From positions 1 through 64,000 of the forward strand of contig CAVZSF010000002.1 of assembly GCA_963777895.1 (NCBI GenBank): 64,000 nt of DNA. Reading direction: 5' to 3'. Below are positions 19,191 to 28,307 of this stretch, piece by piece. Source of the DNA: UBA2241 sp963777895. GTDB lineage: Bacteria > Actinomycetota > Thermoleophilia > UBA2241. The notes under the pieces were generated by a model. The model saw only the letters and a program-made list of their open reading frames with translations. It had not been told where the DNA came from and searched no databases. The position numbers were made by a program, and so were the translations under genes. Positions within the stretch are counted from its first letter, which is position 1; each line of letters opens with the position of its first letter.

Positions 19191-20708
19191 CTACTGCACC
19201 ACGAACACCGCGCTCTTCTCGGCTTCGGTGTTGCCGGCCCTATCGACGGAGTAGAAGTCGATGGTGTGGCCGCCGGCGCCGGTCACCGTCACGGCCGTCC
19301 CCGCCGCGTACCCCGTGCCGTCGACCGAGTACCAGGTGGCGGCCGCGCCCGAGCCGTCGTCCGTGGCCGTCAGGGTGATCGTGTACGGGCTCGCGTGCGG
19401 CGACCCGTCGAGGCTGGTGGTCGTCACCGGCATCGTCGTGTCGATCTTCACCTGGGCGCTCCTCGCGATCTCGACGTTGCCGGCCACGTCGGCCGAGCGA
19501 TACTCGATGGTGCGCACGGCGACCGCCGGCCTCTTGCGGGGGACGAGCACCGTCATCGTCGTTCCCCTGACCCAGGCGCCGCCGGCGAGTCGGTACTCCG
19601 TGTAGGCCACCCCGGAGCCGGCGTCTGTCGCCCCGAAGGTCAGGGTGACGTTCCTGGAGTGCCAGGCGTCGTCTGCACCGCTCACCGAAGTGACTGGCGG
19701 CGTCGTGTCGGGCGGCGAGCCGGGCAGAACCAGCGTGAAGCCGCCCCAGACGCCCCAGGCGTACGAAGCCGACATCGCGCGGAACTGCTGCCAGCGGACG
19801 ACCGTCGTGCTCCACGTGTCCCAGCAGGCGTATTCGGGGTAACCATTGATCTCGCGGTAGCCGATCACCGTGACGAAGTGGTCGGTCTGCCCGTCCCCGC
19901 TCGAGTCGACGAGGAAGACCATCGGCCTGCCGGCGTCGACCTCCGCCTTCACGACCGTCCAGGTGAGGCTCGAACCCATGTAGTAGGTCGTGCTGCTGGG
20001 CGTGCTCGACGGGTAGTGCAACTTGACGTAGCCGGTGAAGGCCGGCCCGATCATGTTGGACCAGCTCCAGCCGTACTGCATGCCCTCCACGCTCCACGAC
20101 GTGTGCATGAAGTCGGCGACGGAGTCGCTGGCGTGCTCGTCACCGGCCGGCGCCTCGCTCTTGTCGGCGAGGGTCACCCCGCCGGTCTCCTTCGGCAGGG
20201 AGTAGTCCTCGTAGTGGCGCGGCTCGCCGGCGACGCTGTGGCTCGCCACCATCTGGTAGGTCGAGGTGGAGGCGAGCAGAGCGTCGCCGGCCACGAGGCC
20301 GGTCCATACCGCGTCGTAGTAGCCGACCACCATGCCGACCGCCGTCGGTCCGCAGCCGTCTCGCCATGCATAGGCGGGGACACCGGCGATGAGCGTCTCG
20401 CCGACACCGCCGCCGAAGGTCGCAAGGGGACCGGTGGCGCCGCCGACACTCTTGATCTTGAAGCGGACGTTCTTGGGCGGTTTGGGGCCCGTCGTGTTGT
20501 GGACGGTCTTGGGCGCGGCGCCCGGCGCCAGGGACGCCGACGCTCTCGCGGCGGCCTGGCTGTCGCCGGGCAGCAGCAGCAGGGCGAGAAGAAGGCTCAG
20601 GCTCATGCCGACGACCAGCATGAGGAGCCGCAGAACCGGTCGCGGGTCCGCCTCGGGAGGAAGGGTGATGCTGCGCGTGATGTTTGCCCGCTGCCTCGCT
20701 CTGGTCAT
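19191..20708 (-). CDS. Secreted C39-like cysteine peptidase with bacterial Ig/OmpL47-type repeats
   Basis: A 505-residue exported protein. ATG 20708 follows GGCGGAG. A signal or anchor helix (LRLLMLVVGMSLSLLLALLLL) comes first. The peptidase_C39_2-like domain has the catalytic Cys in RDGCGPTAVGMVVGYYD, His in DHFVTVIGY and a following Asp in ACWDTW. Two C-terminal repeats (TTPPVTSVSGADDAWHSRNV and TTMPVTTTSLDGSPHASPY) carry the pattern YS.D..GN.E. The domain may also be a non-proteolytic papain-like fold, but the Cys and His are present. It neighbours a second protein with the same repeat. Confidence 0.85.
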   Translation of the reverse strand: MTRARQRANITRSITLPPEADPRPVLRLLMLVVGMSLSLLLALLLLPGDSQAAARASASLAPGAAPKTVHNTTGPKPPKNVRFKIKSVGGATGPLATFGGGVGETLIAGVPAYAWRDGCGPTAVGMVVGYYDAVWTGLVAGDALLASTSTYQMVASHSVAGEPRHYEDYSLPKETGGVTLADKSEAPAGDEHASDSVADFMHTSWSVEGMQYGWSWSNMIGPAFTGYVKLHYPSSTPSSTTYYMGSSLTWTVVKAEVDAGRPMVFLVDSSGDGQTDHFVTVIGYREINGYPEYACWDTWSTTVVRWQQFRAMSASYAWGVWGGFTLVLPGSPPDTTPPVTSVSGADDAWHSRNVTLTFGATDAGSGVAYTEYRLAGGAWVRGTTMTVLVPRKRPAVAVRTIEYRSADVAGNVEIARSAQVKIDTTMPVTTTSLDGSPHASPYTITLTATDDGSGAAATWYSVDGTGYAAGTAVTVTGAGGHTIDFYSVDRAGNTEAEKSAVFVVQ

Positions 20709-20875
20709 GCTCCGCCTCGCACGTCGACCATCCGCTCTCGCGGCCTCAGGGCACGCATCGGCCCTCGGGCGGAGGGGCTTGAACGAGAAGCGCTGCCGGG
20801 GCAGGCGACGACGGGTCCGTCGACGTCGGTGACGCGGGTGCCGTGGGCGGCGGCCGCGGGCGGGATCAGCGCGAA

Positions 20876-21382
20876 CTACCTGACGGTGACCGTCACGCTC
20901 TTCGTCGCCTCGACGTTGCCGCCCACGTCAGTTGAGTAGAAGCGCAGGGAGTGCGTGCCGGTGGCCAACTCGACCAGCATCCCGGCGACGAACGGCCCGC
21001 CGTCGACGGAGTAGAAGGTGTCGGCGATCTTCACGTCGGCGCTCACCACGGTGAAGGTGACCACATAGGGAGACGAGTGCTCGAGCCCGTCGGCACTGCA
21101 CATCGTGAACGGGGCGCCGCTGTCGAGCGCGGCCTGGACCCCGCCCATGGCCGACGCGCTGTCGACCAGGGCGAGGGAGCGGTACTCGAGGTGGTTGACG
21201 ACGGCCAGGACCAGCGCGGCGGCCAAGGCGACCGCGAAGGCGAGCGCGAGTCTCTTCCGCAGCGAGACCGGGCCGGCGACCGGGGGGGCCAGGCTCTTGG
21301 GGAGCGGTGCGGCGACGGCGACGGATCCACCCACATGGGTGGCGCTCGTCGCCGTGCTCGTGCTGTCCGCGCCTCTCGTCAT
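20876..21382 (-). CDS. Membrane-anchored protein with one OmpL47-type repeat
   Basis: About 168 residues from ATG 21382. One membrane helix (LALAFAVALAAALVLAVVNHL) is followed by a single extracellular repeat, YVVTFTVVSADVKIADTFYSVDGG ... RFYSTDVGGNVEATKSV. The same repeat type ends the neighbouring C39-like peptidase, 167 bp downstream on the same strand. No enzymatic motif was seen. It may be a truncated or accessory surface protein. Confidence 0.7.
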   Translation of the reverse strand: MTRGADSTSTATSATHVGGSVAVAAPLPKSLAPPVAGPVSLRKRLALAFAVALAAALVLAVVNHLEYRSLALVDSASAMGGVQAALDSGAPFTMCSADGLEHSSPYVVTFTVVSADVKIADTFYSVDGGPFVAGMLVELATGTHSLRFYSTDVGGNVEATKSVTVTVR

Positions 21383-21585
21383 GGTGCGCCTCGCGGTCGG
21401 GGGCATCCTTAGCGGTCTTCTCCAGGACGCATCGGCGCGGAGGCTGCGGGGCTTGAGTCCGAAGCAAGGTCGCGGAGGCGACGAAGGCTGGCGTTGATGC
21501 GGAGGGACTGGTCGGGTCGGGCGACGACAGAGAAACCTGTCGGCTCAGGTCAATCTGTCGGCTCAGGTCGGCCTGTCAGCCCAGG

Positions 21586-22080
21586 TCAGCCTGTGGATGC
21601 CAGACCGGCGACGGCGCCAAGGAAGCGGCGGCCGGCGTCGTCGCTGAAGCCACTGTGGCGCGACCAGCGCACGACGCCGGCCGCGTCCAGCAGCAGCACG
21701 TTGGCGGCGAGGCCGCCGCGGTCGCCGACGAAGTCGCGCGCGGCGGCCCCCTGGTCGTAGAGCGTCACAACGGTTGCCCACTGGTCGCGCGGCACGCCGC
21801 CGCGCATGCCCGAGTCGATCCAGCTCTGCAAGGGCCGCCAAATTCGCGCCGGGATCACCGGGACCTCGTAGGCCTTGAGTCCCGGCGCCTCCCGGCGCAC
21901 GAAGGCGGCCCACCGGTCGATGTCGACCTGCGTGTTGCGCCGGTACGCGACGAACAGCACGGTCGGCGACCCCATCACGTCCTCGGGGAAGCGTACAACC
22001 TCGCCGGAGAGCGCCTTTCCCGCTACCGACGGGAAGCGTCGTCCGAGGATCCCTTGTCCACCACCTGGCGTCGACATCAC
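21586..22080 (-). CDS. Thioredoxin-fold (redoxin-like) protein lacking a CxxC motif
   Basis: About 164 residues. The region SPTVLFVAYRRNTQVDIDRWAAF followed by VVTLYDQG and ANVLLLDAAGVVRWSRHSGFSD has the strand-helix order of AhpC/TSA or ATP10-like thioredoxin folds. There is no CxxC and no obvious peroxidatic Cys. The N-terminus GRRFPSVAGKALSGEVVRFPED matches the usual redoxin opening. There is no signal peptide. A redox-inactive scaffold is possible. ATG 22080 and 22077 are adjacent alternatives. Confidence 0.65.
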   Translation of the reverse strand: MMSTPGGGQGILGRRFPSVAGKALSGEVVRFPEDVMGSPTVLFVAYRRNTQVDIDRWAAFVRREAPGLKAYEVPVIPARIWRPLQSWIDSGMRGGVPRDQWATVVTLYDQGAAARDFVGDRGGLAANVLLLDAAGVVRWSRHSGFSDDAGRRFLGAVAGLASTG

Positions 22081-22527
22081 AGCGTTCTACCCGCGCCGCC
22101 CCGGGAGGCAGTCCCGTCGCGACCACGGAGGCGTCGGGAATCTCCTGCACAGACAACGCGACGTGATGTATTTCGCGGCCTTCCGGACTACGATGTGAGG
22201 AGTCGTGTGCTTGGGACGTAGCACCACACGTCGTGGACGGCCCAATTGATCCCGTCGAAGGCCTCCACCCCCAGTAACAACTGAGAGGCGCGCCGCGCGC
22301 GGCGTCTGCCGATGGCCGTGCGGCGTCGCGTAGGCCGCGCGTCGTCCGCCGACGTTCGTACGCCGCGCTTCCGCAGCTCCCTCGTCCTCGCGAGCACTCG
22401 TGCAGTGCGGATCTGTGCGCTTCTGCGCGTTCCTGCTAGAGGCGTGCTCGCAACGTCGCGCCAATCTGGCTGCCGCGAACCACCTTCGCACGACAGGATG
22501 TCGTTCCCAGCCTCGCGCTCGTCGTTC
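22081..22527. other. Intergenic region with no gene recognised
   Basis: About 450 bp between two divergent genes. ORFs here are Arg-rich shadows with poor codon use and no recognisable domains. The promoter and operator of the DeoR gene follow immediately to the right. Confidence 0.5.
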
Positions 22528-22576
22528 TTGACACCCCCCGTTCCAGTCATAGGATGTGTTCGACTTTGTTCGGTCT
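22528..22576 (+). promoter_or_regulatory. Promoter and candidate DeoR operator of the methylamine-type cluster
   Basis: TTGACA (22528-22533) and TAGGAT (22550-22555) with 16-bp spacing form a good sigma-70-type promoter. Directly after the -10 come two 10-bp-phased repeats, TGTTCGACTT and TGTTCGGTCT (22557-22576). TGTTCG equals the half-site known for E. coli GlpR, a DeoR-family protein. The same arrangement recurs at 34661-34680 before the SDR gene, so I infer binding by the DeoR regulator encoded here. Confidence 0.65.
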
Positions 22577-22651
22577 CAATCGCCGTACCGGCTTGGCGCA
22601 GCTGAAGGGGGGCGCCCCTTGGCATCGCAGGATGCCCCGGAAGTCCACGAG

Positions 22652-23413
22652 ATGATCCCGGCGGAGCGCCGCTCGCGCATCACCGACATCCTCAAGGACC
22701 GGCGCGCCGTGCGCGTCTCCTCGCTCAGCGAAGACCTGGGCGTGTCGGAGATGACGATCCGGCGAGACCTCGAGCGGCTCGAGTCGGACGGCCTGCTCGT
22801 GCGAACGCACGGCGGGGCCGTCCTCAAGCGCCACATGGTCGAAGAGCCCCTTTACGACGACAACGTCTCCAGCCATGCCGAAGAGAAGCGGCGCATCGCG
22901 CAGCGGGCGGCGCGGCTCATCGAGCCGGGGGAGACGGTCTTCCTCAGCTCCGGCACCACCGCCGCGCAGGTGCTGCGGCACGTCGACCCCGCCCTCGAGG
23001 CCCGGGTCGTCACCCACAACGTCGGCGCGCTCGCCGAGGCCCATGGCCTGCGTCTCGAGGTCGTCCTGCTCGGGGGACGCTACCGGGCCCGTTCGAACGC
23101 CGTGGAGGGCCCGCTCGCCATCGAGATGGTCGGGCGCTTCAAGGCCACCAAGATGCTGCTCGGCGTCGACGGATTCGATCTCGAGGAGGGGCTGACGACC
23201 CCGACGGTGGGCATCGCCAGCGTGGAGAGGGCGATGATCGGCCAGACCCGCGGCGAGGTCATCGCCCTCGCCGACAGCAGCAAGATCGGCGTGGTCGCCG
23301 ACGTCGTGATCTGCGGCTTCGACCAGGTCGACGCCGTGATGCTCGACGACGGCGTCGACGAGGGCCTGCGCGACGAGATCAAGCGGCTCGGGCCGCGCTG
23401 TCTCCTCGTGTGA
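22652..23413 (+). CDS. DeoR-family transcriptional repressor
   Basis: About 253 residues from ATG 22652 (an upstream in-frame ATG at 22556 overlaps the operator and is unlikely). The N-terminal helix-turn-helix is typical: IPAERRSRITDILKDRRAVRVSSLSEDLGVSEMTIRRDLERLESDGLLVRTHGGAV. The C-terminal sugar-phosphate-isomerase-like sensor domain has FLSSGTTAAQVLRH, LLGGRYR and LLGVDGFDLEEGLTTP. DeoR proteins usually sense a phosphorylated metabolite, which fits a cluster with two kinases and two phosphatases. It heads the cluster and probably represses itself and the SDR unit. Confidence 0.93.
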   Translation: MIPAERRSRITDILKDRRAVRVSSLSEDLGVSEMTIRRDLERLESDGLLVRTHGGAVLKRHMVEEPLYDDNVSSHAEEKRRIAQRAARLIEPGETVFLSSGTTAAQVLRHVDPALEARVVTHNVGALAEAHGLRLEVVLLGGRYRARSNAVEGPLAIEMVGRFKATKMLLGVDGFDLEEGLTTPTVGIASVERAMIGQTRGEVIALADSSKIGVVADVVICGFDQVDAVMLDDGVDEGLRDEIKRLGPRCLLV

Positions 23414-23488
23414 GACGCGCGCATGGGACGAGGCTGAAGCCGAGGCGAGAATGATGGGCGACGGACGGATGCGCAGGTCGGAGCGAGA

Positions 23489-24771
23489 GTGACGAGCGAG
23501 GCACGGATGGACGTACGGCAGGCGAATGAGCTCTTCGAGACGGCCGAGAGGCTGGCGGCCGATGCCGCCAAGCTGCGCGACGTCCTGGAGGTCGAGTTCC
23601 TGAGCGCGCAGCTCGCCGAGGTGGTGGCAGAAGACTACGACCTGGGCGAGGTCGCGCGCGTCGAGCAGGTCCTCGGCGGCTACGTGAACCTGAGCTTCGC
23701 CGTCGTGACGCAGACCGACGACGGCGAGCACCGCGACGACGGCGAGCACCGGTACTTCGTGCGCAAGTACAACCGGCATGCCGCCGAGCACGAGATCTGC
23801 TTCGAGCACGCGCTGACGCGTCACATCAACGGCAAGGGGTTCCATATCGCCGCCGAGGTCTACCCCAACAAGCTCGGCGGCACCTTCGTCACCCGCGAGG
23901 AGCTGCTCGATGGCGAGACGGTCACCCGGTACTTCGCCGTGTACGAACTGCTCGGCGGCGAGGACAAGTACACCTGGGTAAAGAACCGCTGCACCGATCG
24001 CGAGTTCGAGAGCGGGGCCAGGATCCAGGCTCGGTTCCACGCCCTGGCTCACGACTTCGACCCCTCCGGCTTCGCCCGCAACCAGCCCCCCATCATGGAG
24101 TTCCTGGCCACGCTCGAGGAGACGTTCACGACGTGCGCGCGGCGCGCCGACGGCACCGAGTACGGCGACTGCCTGCTCACGCGCCTGCCGGGCGTCTTCG
24201 AGGTCCTCAAGAAGGGCACGAGCATCGGGCCACTGCTCGAGGGGATGCCGCGCATCCCGGTGCATTGCGACTATCACCCCGGCAACATGAAGTGGGTGGA
24301 TGAGGAGGCGATCGCGCTCTTCGACTTCGACTGGTCGAAGCTCGACTACCGGCTCTTCGACGTGGCACAGGGGATCGCGTACTTCTGCAGCTCCTGGGAG
24401 GAGCAGGACGACGGCGAGCTCCGGCTCGACAAGGCCCGGCTCTATGTGCGCGCCTACCAGCAGGAGGCGGCGCGCTTCGACGTGCCGGGCCCGATGAGCG
24501 CGGCCGAGCTCGCCTGTCTGCCGCGCATGATCGCCAACGCCAACCTCTACATCCTGAACTGGGACATCACGGCCTTCGACGAAGCCCGGCACCCCGACCC
24601 GGGCGAGTACCTCTTCTACCTCACCCACCAACTGGCGTTCATGGACTACATCGAGGCGCATCAGGACGAGCTGGCCGAGCTGGCCACGGGCGCTGACGTC
24701 GGGGCGGCGAGCGCTCCCGCCGCGGGGGGAGCGCGCCCGCCGGCGCCGACGCAGGAGGGTCACCGGCATGA
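23489..24771 (+). CDS. APH-family small-molecule kinase
   Basis: Aminoglycoside-phosphotransferase/homoserine-kinase-II-like enzyme of about 425 residues that would use ATP to phosphorylate a hydroxyl-bearing small molecule. GTG 23489 follows GGAG; ATG 23507 is an alternative. Motifs: GGYVNLSFAV (glycine-rich loop), Brenner motif HCDYHPGNMKW, and FDFDWSKLDYRLFDVAQG (metal site). The frame stays open to 24946, running 179 bp into the next gene. One extra G in the GGGGGG run near 24724-24729 would stop it at TGA 24769-24771, overlapping the next ATG as ATGA, exactly like neighbouring junctions. I therefore treat the C-terminus as a sequence error. Substrate unknown. Confidence 0.85.
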
Positions 24772-26224
24772 CGTACGCAGAGCTGCTCACGGCCGCCCAG
24801 GTGGAGCGCCTTCACGAGGCCTCCCTCGACGTCCTCGAGTCGGTCGGGATCCTGGCGCATCATGCGGGCGCGCGCGAGGTGTTCAAGCGCCACGGCTGCG
24901 CGGTGGACGACGCGACCGGTCTCGTCAAGTTCCCGGCCCGAGGTAGTGGAGCGCTACCGCAAGCTGGCCCCGCCGCGCTTCACCTTCCGCGGCCGCGACC
25001 CGCGGTTTGACCGCACGATCCCGGACGACGGGCCGATCGTCGTGACGGGCTCGTCGGCGCCGAACGTGGTCGACCCGCTGACGGGCGTGGAGCGTCGCGC
25101 GACCTCGGCGGACATCGCCCAGATCGCCTACCTCATCAACGAGCTGCCCGGCTTCGACGTCTTCAGCATCTCGACGCTCGCGGCCGACGCGCCGGAGGGG
25201 CAGTTCAGCCTGAGCCGGTTCTACCCGGCTCTCAAGAACTGCCTGAAGCCGGTGCGCAGCAACACGCCCACGATGGACGACCTCCACGAGGTCATCGAGC
25301 TCGGCGAGCTGATCGCCGGCGGGCGCGACGCCTATCGCGAGCGGCCGATCATCAACCACCACTACTGCCCGATGGTCAGCCCTCTCACCATGGACGTCGA
25401 CTCGACCGACGCCGTGCTGTGGCTGACCGAACAGGGCCTGCCCGTCTACACCACGGTGGTCCCGAATGCCGGCCTCACGGCGCCGATGACGCTGGCCGGC
25501 TGCCTCGTGGTGGGCAACGCCGAGTTCCTCGCCATCACCGTCTTCCAGCAGATGGTGCGCGAGGCGACGCCGGTCATCTACGCGAGCCTGCCGACCGTCG
25601 CCGACATGCGCACCGGCGCCTACGCGCCGGGCGCCATCGAGACCGGCATGCTCATCGCCGCCCAAGCTCAGCTGGCGCGCTTCTACGGCGTCCCGTCGGG
25701 CGGCTACATCGGTCTCACGAACGCTCACGGAAACGACGCGCAAGCCGGTTTCGAGACCGGCATGAACACCCTGTTCGCGGTCGAAGCCGGGGCAACGTTG
25801 CTCAACATGGGCGGGCTCTTCAGCTCGCTGATGGCCTTCGACTTCGGCAAGTGCGTGGCCGACAACGAGATCGCCCTCATGGACAAGCGCGCCTGGCGCG
25901 GCCTCGAGTTCAGCGAGGACGAGCTGGCGCTCGACGAGATCGCCGCGGTCGGCCCCGGCGGCGGCTACATGGGCCGCGACCACACGAAGCAGCGCATGAG
26001 GACGGCGGCCCTGCTGCCGCGCCTCGCCGACCGCGGCACCCGCAACCAGTGGGAGGACGCCGGGCGGCCACAGATCCAGGACCGCGCCCTCGCCGAGGCG
26101 CGCCGCATCCTGGGCGCGCCCAACGGGGCCGTCTGGGACGACGACCTCGATGCGCGCATCCGCGAGCACTTTCCCCGGCCTCGTCGCTGGGGACGCGCTG
26201 CCGCTCGAGGTCGCGCAGAGTTAG
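24768..26224 (+). CDS. MttB-superfamily corrinoid methyltransferase (non-pyrrolysine type)
   Basis: About 485 residues. ATG 24768 follows AGGAGG. The protein is MttB-like throughout (LLTAAQVERLHEASLDVLESVGI, SSAPNVVDPLTGVERRATSADI, GGYIGLTNAHGNDAQAGFETGMN, ALMDKRAWRG). It would move a methyl group from a quaternary or tertiary amine to the Co(I) corrinoid protein encoded next. There is no in-frame amber within the gene, so it belongs with the pyrrolysine-free members of which MtgB (glycine betaine), MtpB and MtcB are known. Two single-base insertions break the frame, at about 24937 (GGCCCG) and 26171 (TTCCCC). After correction the gene stops at TAG 26222-26224. Confidence 0.9.
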
Positions 26225-26259
26225 CAGGGTTCAACCAGAGAGACGAGGTGGTGCACCCC

Positions 26260-26928
26260 ATGGGGGACGACGGGATCTTCGAGGAGCTCAAGCAGTCGAT
26301 CATCGACCAGGACGAAGGTGAGGTCCTGGCGGCGGTCGACAAGGCGCTGACCGCTGGGGTCGACGCGCGCAAGATCATCGACGAGGGCCTGCTGCCGGGC
26401 CTCAACGTGATCGGCGAGCAGTTCGAGTGCGAGGACATCTTCCTGCCCGAGCTGATGCAAGCGGCCCTGGCCTTCCAGGCCGCCATGGGCGTCCTCGAGC
26501 CGAAGATCAAAGAGAGCGGGGGCGCGGGCCCCAAGAAGGGCAAGATCGTGCTCGGCACGGTCAAGGGCGACCTGCACTCGATCGGCAAGAACATCCTGCG
26601 CCTGCTCTTCGAGACGTCGGGCTACGAGGTCTGGGACCTCGGCATCGACGTCGACCTCTTCAAGTTCGTCGACAAGGCCAAGGAAGTGGACGCGGACATC
26701 ATCGCGATGTCGGCCCTGCTCACCACGACCCTCATCGGCCAGAAGGATGTCATCGAGGCCCTCCAGGAGCAGGGCCAGCGCGACCGCTTCAAGGTGATCA
26801 TCGGTGGCGGCGCGACCACGGAGGAATGGGCCGGCAAGATCGGCGCCGACGGCTGGGCGGCCAGCGCGTACGAAGCCGTCACGCTGGCCGGCCGTCTCGT
26901 CGGCGCCTCCGGAGGGAGCGCGGCATGA
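26260..26928 (+). CDS. Methylamine-type corrinoid (cobalamin-binding) protein, MtbC/MttC family
   Basis: A 222-residue methyl carrier. ATG 26260 sits after GAGACGAGG. The N-terminal helical cap domain (KQSIIDQDEGEVLAAVDKAL ... GLNVIGEQFECEDIFLPELMQAA) is followed by the Rossmann B12 domain with D-x-H-x-x-G as DLHSIG (His106 the lower cobalt ligand), SALLTTT and GGGATTEEWA. In known systems it accepts a methyl group from MttB/MtbB/MtmB and passes it to MtbA or a THF methyltransferase. It is the only corrinoid protein in the window, so it probably serves all three methyltransferases. Its TGA overlaps the next ATG. Confidence 0.95.
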   Translation: MGDDGIFEELKQSIIDQDEGEVLAAVDKALTAGVDARKIIDEGLLPGLNVIGEQFECEDIFLPELMQAALAFQAAMGVLEPKIKESGGAGPKKGKIVLGTVKGDLHSIGKNILRLLFETSGYEVWDLGIDVDLFKFVDKAKEVDADIIAMSALLTTTLIGQKDVIEALQEQGQRDRFKVIIGGGATTEEWAGKIGADGWAASAYEAVTLAGRLVGASGGSAA

Positions 26929-28307
26929 TCGACCTGCTGGAGGTCTTCGACCGGGCCGAGACCGGCCCCCTCACCTCAGAGACCGACTACTACATGAAGC
27001 GCTACGTGCCGAAGCTCAGCGAGGTCATCGCGCGGCATGGCATCAAGTGGGACAAAGAGACCATCGTCAACAGCGATGACGAGCTGACCGACAAGGTCTT
27101 CTTCGCCGCCGTCGATCTGCTCGCCGAAGCGGGCGCCTACTGCCCCGAGACGAACCGCGTCATGGAGTTCACCCGTGACGAGATCCTCACGGCCTGCGGC
27201 CAGGCGCCGACCTGCGCGACCTTCGGCGAGGGCCGCGAGCGCAAGTCCATGAAGGGCCGCCGCCCCGACACCACGGACGACCGTCCGTGGGTGCACGTCG
27301 GCGGCGGCATCTACACCACCGACGAGCAAGTCTTCATGGACACCGTCGAGAAGATGGCGTCCTTCAGCATCGTCGACTCGGTGAGCGTGCCGTCGATCCT
27401 GCACATCCGCGGCAAGGACGCGCGCGTGCGCTCGCCCCAGGAGGTGCTCGCCTCCATCAAGACCGTGCGCCTCGCGCGCGAGGGCATCCTGCGGTCGGGC
27501 CGGTCCGGCCTGCCGATCATCAACGGCATCTCGGCGGCGGCCCAGCCGGCCTCGATGTTCGCCGCCACCTACCCGGCCTTCGGCCTGCGCCCGAGCGACG
27601 GCTTCCTCATCGACTTCCTCAGCGAGATGGTGGTCGGCTACGAGGCGCTGCAGAAGGTGGCCTTCTACAACAGCATCAGCGCCAACATCGGTTCCACGTC
27701 GACGCCGCTCTTCGGCGGCTACGCCGGCGGCGCCGAGGGCGTCGCCGTGACCGCCACCTGCTACATGATCATGGGCAACCTGATCATGCGCGGCACCTAC
27801 CACTACAACGCACCGCTGCACAGCAAGCTGCACCTCTCCTCGACGAAGCCGCTGATCTGGGCGATCGCGATGTCGAACGCCGCCATCGGGCGCAACATGG
27901 GCTATCCCATGGTCAACCTGCCCTACCTGGGCGGCGGCTCCGGGACCAAGCAGTACCACTACGAGATGGCCTGCTACATGCTCGCCGTCGTGACCTCGGG
28001 CGGGAACGTGTTCTCCGGTCACCCCGCGATGGCCGTGCAGTCCGACTCGCTGGTCCCCGACGACCACAAGTTCCACGCCGAGATCGGCCTCGCCGCGGCC
28101 AAGCTCACGCGCGCCGCGGCCGAGCCGATCTGCCAGAGGCTCTTCCCGCTGTTCGGCGACAAGCTCAAGGATCCCGACAAGGGCCTCACCTTCCAGGAGG
28201 TCTACGATCCGCAGACCAAGCGCATCGCCAACGACGACTACCAGCGCGCCATGGACGAGGTCCGCGCCGAGCTCGGCGAGATGGGCCTCGAGGTGCCCGT
28301 CTCATGA
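26925..28307 (+). CDS. MtmB-family (monomethylamine methyltransferase-like) protein without pyrrolysine
   Basis: A 460-residue protein, the length of MtmB (about 458). By my recollection of Methanosarcina MtmB it aligns over its whole length, for example PLFGGYAGGAEG with PIFGGYAGGIEE, QEVLASIKTVRLAREG with YEVLAAKTETRLIKNA, and LTFQEVYDPQTK with KTFQECYDVKTV. The pyrrolysine of MtmB (residue 202, in a GMGV-Pyl-GPE context) falls at about Ile199 here (SGLPIINGIS), and there is no in-frame stop. The chemistry must therefore differ from that of archaeal MtmB, perhaps with another substrate. ATGA overlaps at both ends tie it tightly to the corrinoid gene and the following kinase. Confidence 0.85.
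   Translation: MIDLLEVFDRAETGPLTSETDYYMKRYVPKLSEVIARHGIKWDKETIVNSDDELTDKVFFAAVDLLAEAGAYCPETNRVMEFTRDEILTACGQAPTCATFGEGRERKSMKGRRPDTTDDRPWVHVGGGIYTTDEQVFMDTVEKMASFSIVDSVSVPSILHIRGKDARVRSPQEVLASIKTVRLAREGILRSGRSGLPIINGISAAAQPASMFAATYPAFGLRPSDGFLIDFLSEMVVGYEALQKVAFYNSISANIGSTSTPLFGGYAGGAEGVAVTATCYMIMGNLIMRGTYHYNAPLHSKLHLSSTKPLIWAIAMSNAAIGRNMGYPMVNLPYLGGGSGTKQYHYEMACYMLAVVTSGGNVFSGHPAMAVQSDSLVPDDHKFHAEIGLAAAKLTRAAAEPICQRLFPLFGDKLKDPDKGLTFQEVYDPQTKRIANDDYQRAMDEVRAELGEMGLEVPVS

Noticed and set aside
22081..22527. A small gene in the gap before the DeoR promoter
   Set aside because: ORFs are Arg-rich, lack a ribosome site and show no domain.
26222..26224. TAG at the end of the mttB-like gene as a second pyrrolysine codon
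   Set aside because: It lies at the natural C-terminal end of the family. The sequence after it in that frame has no MttB similarity, and the corrinoid gene starts 35 bp later in another frame.
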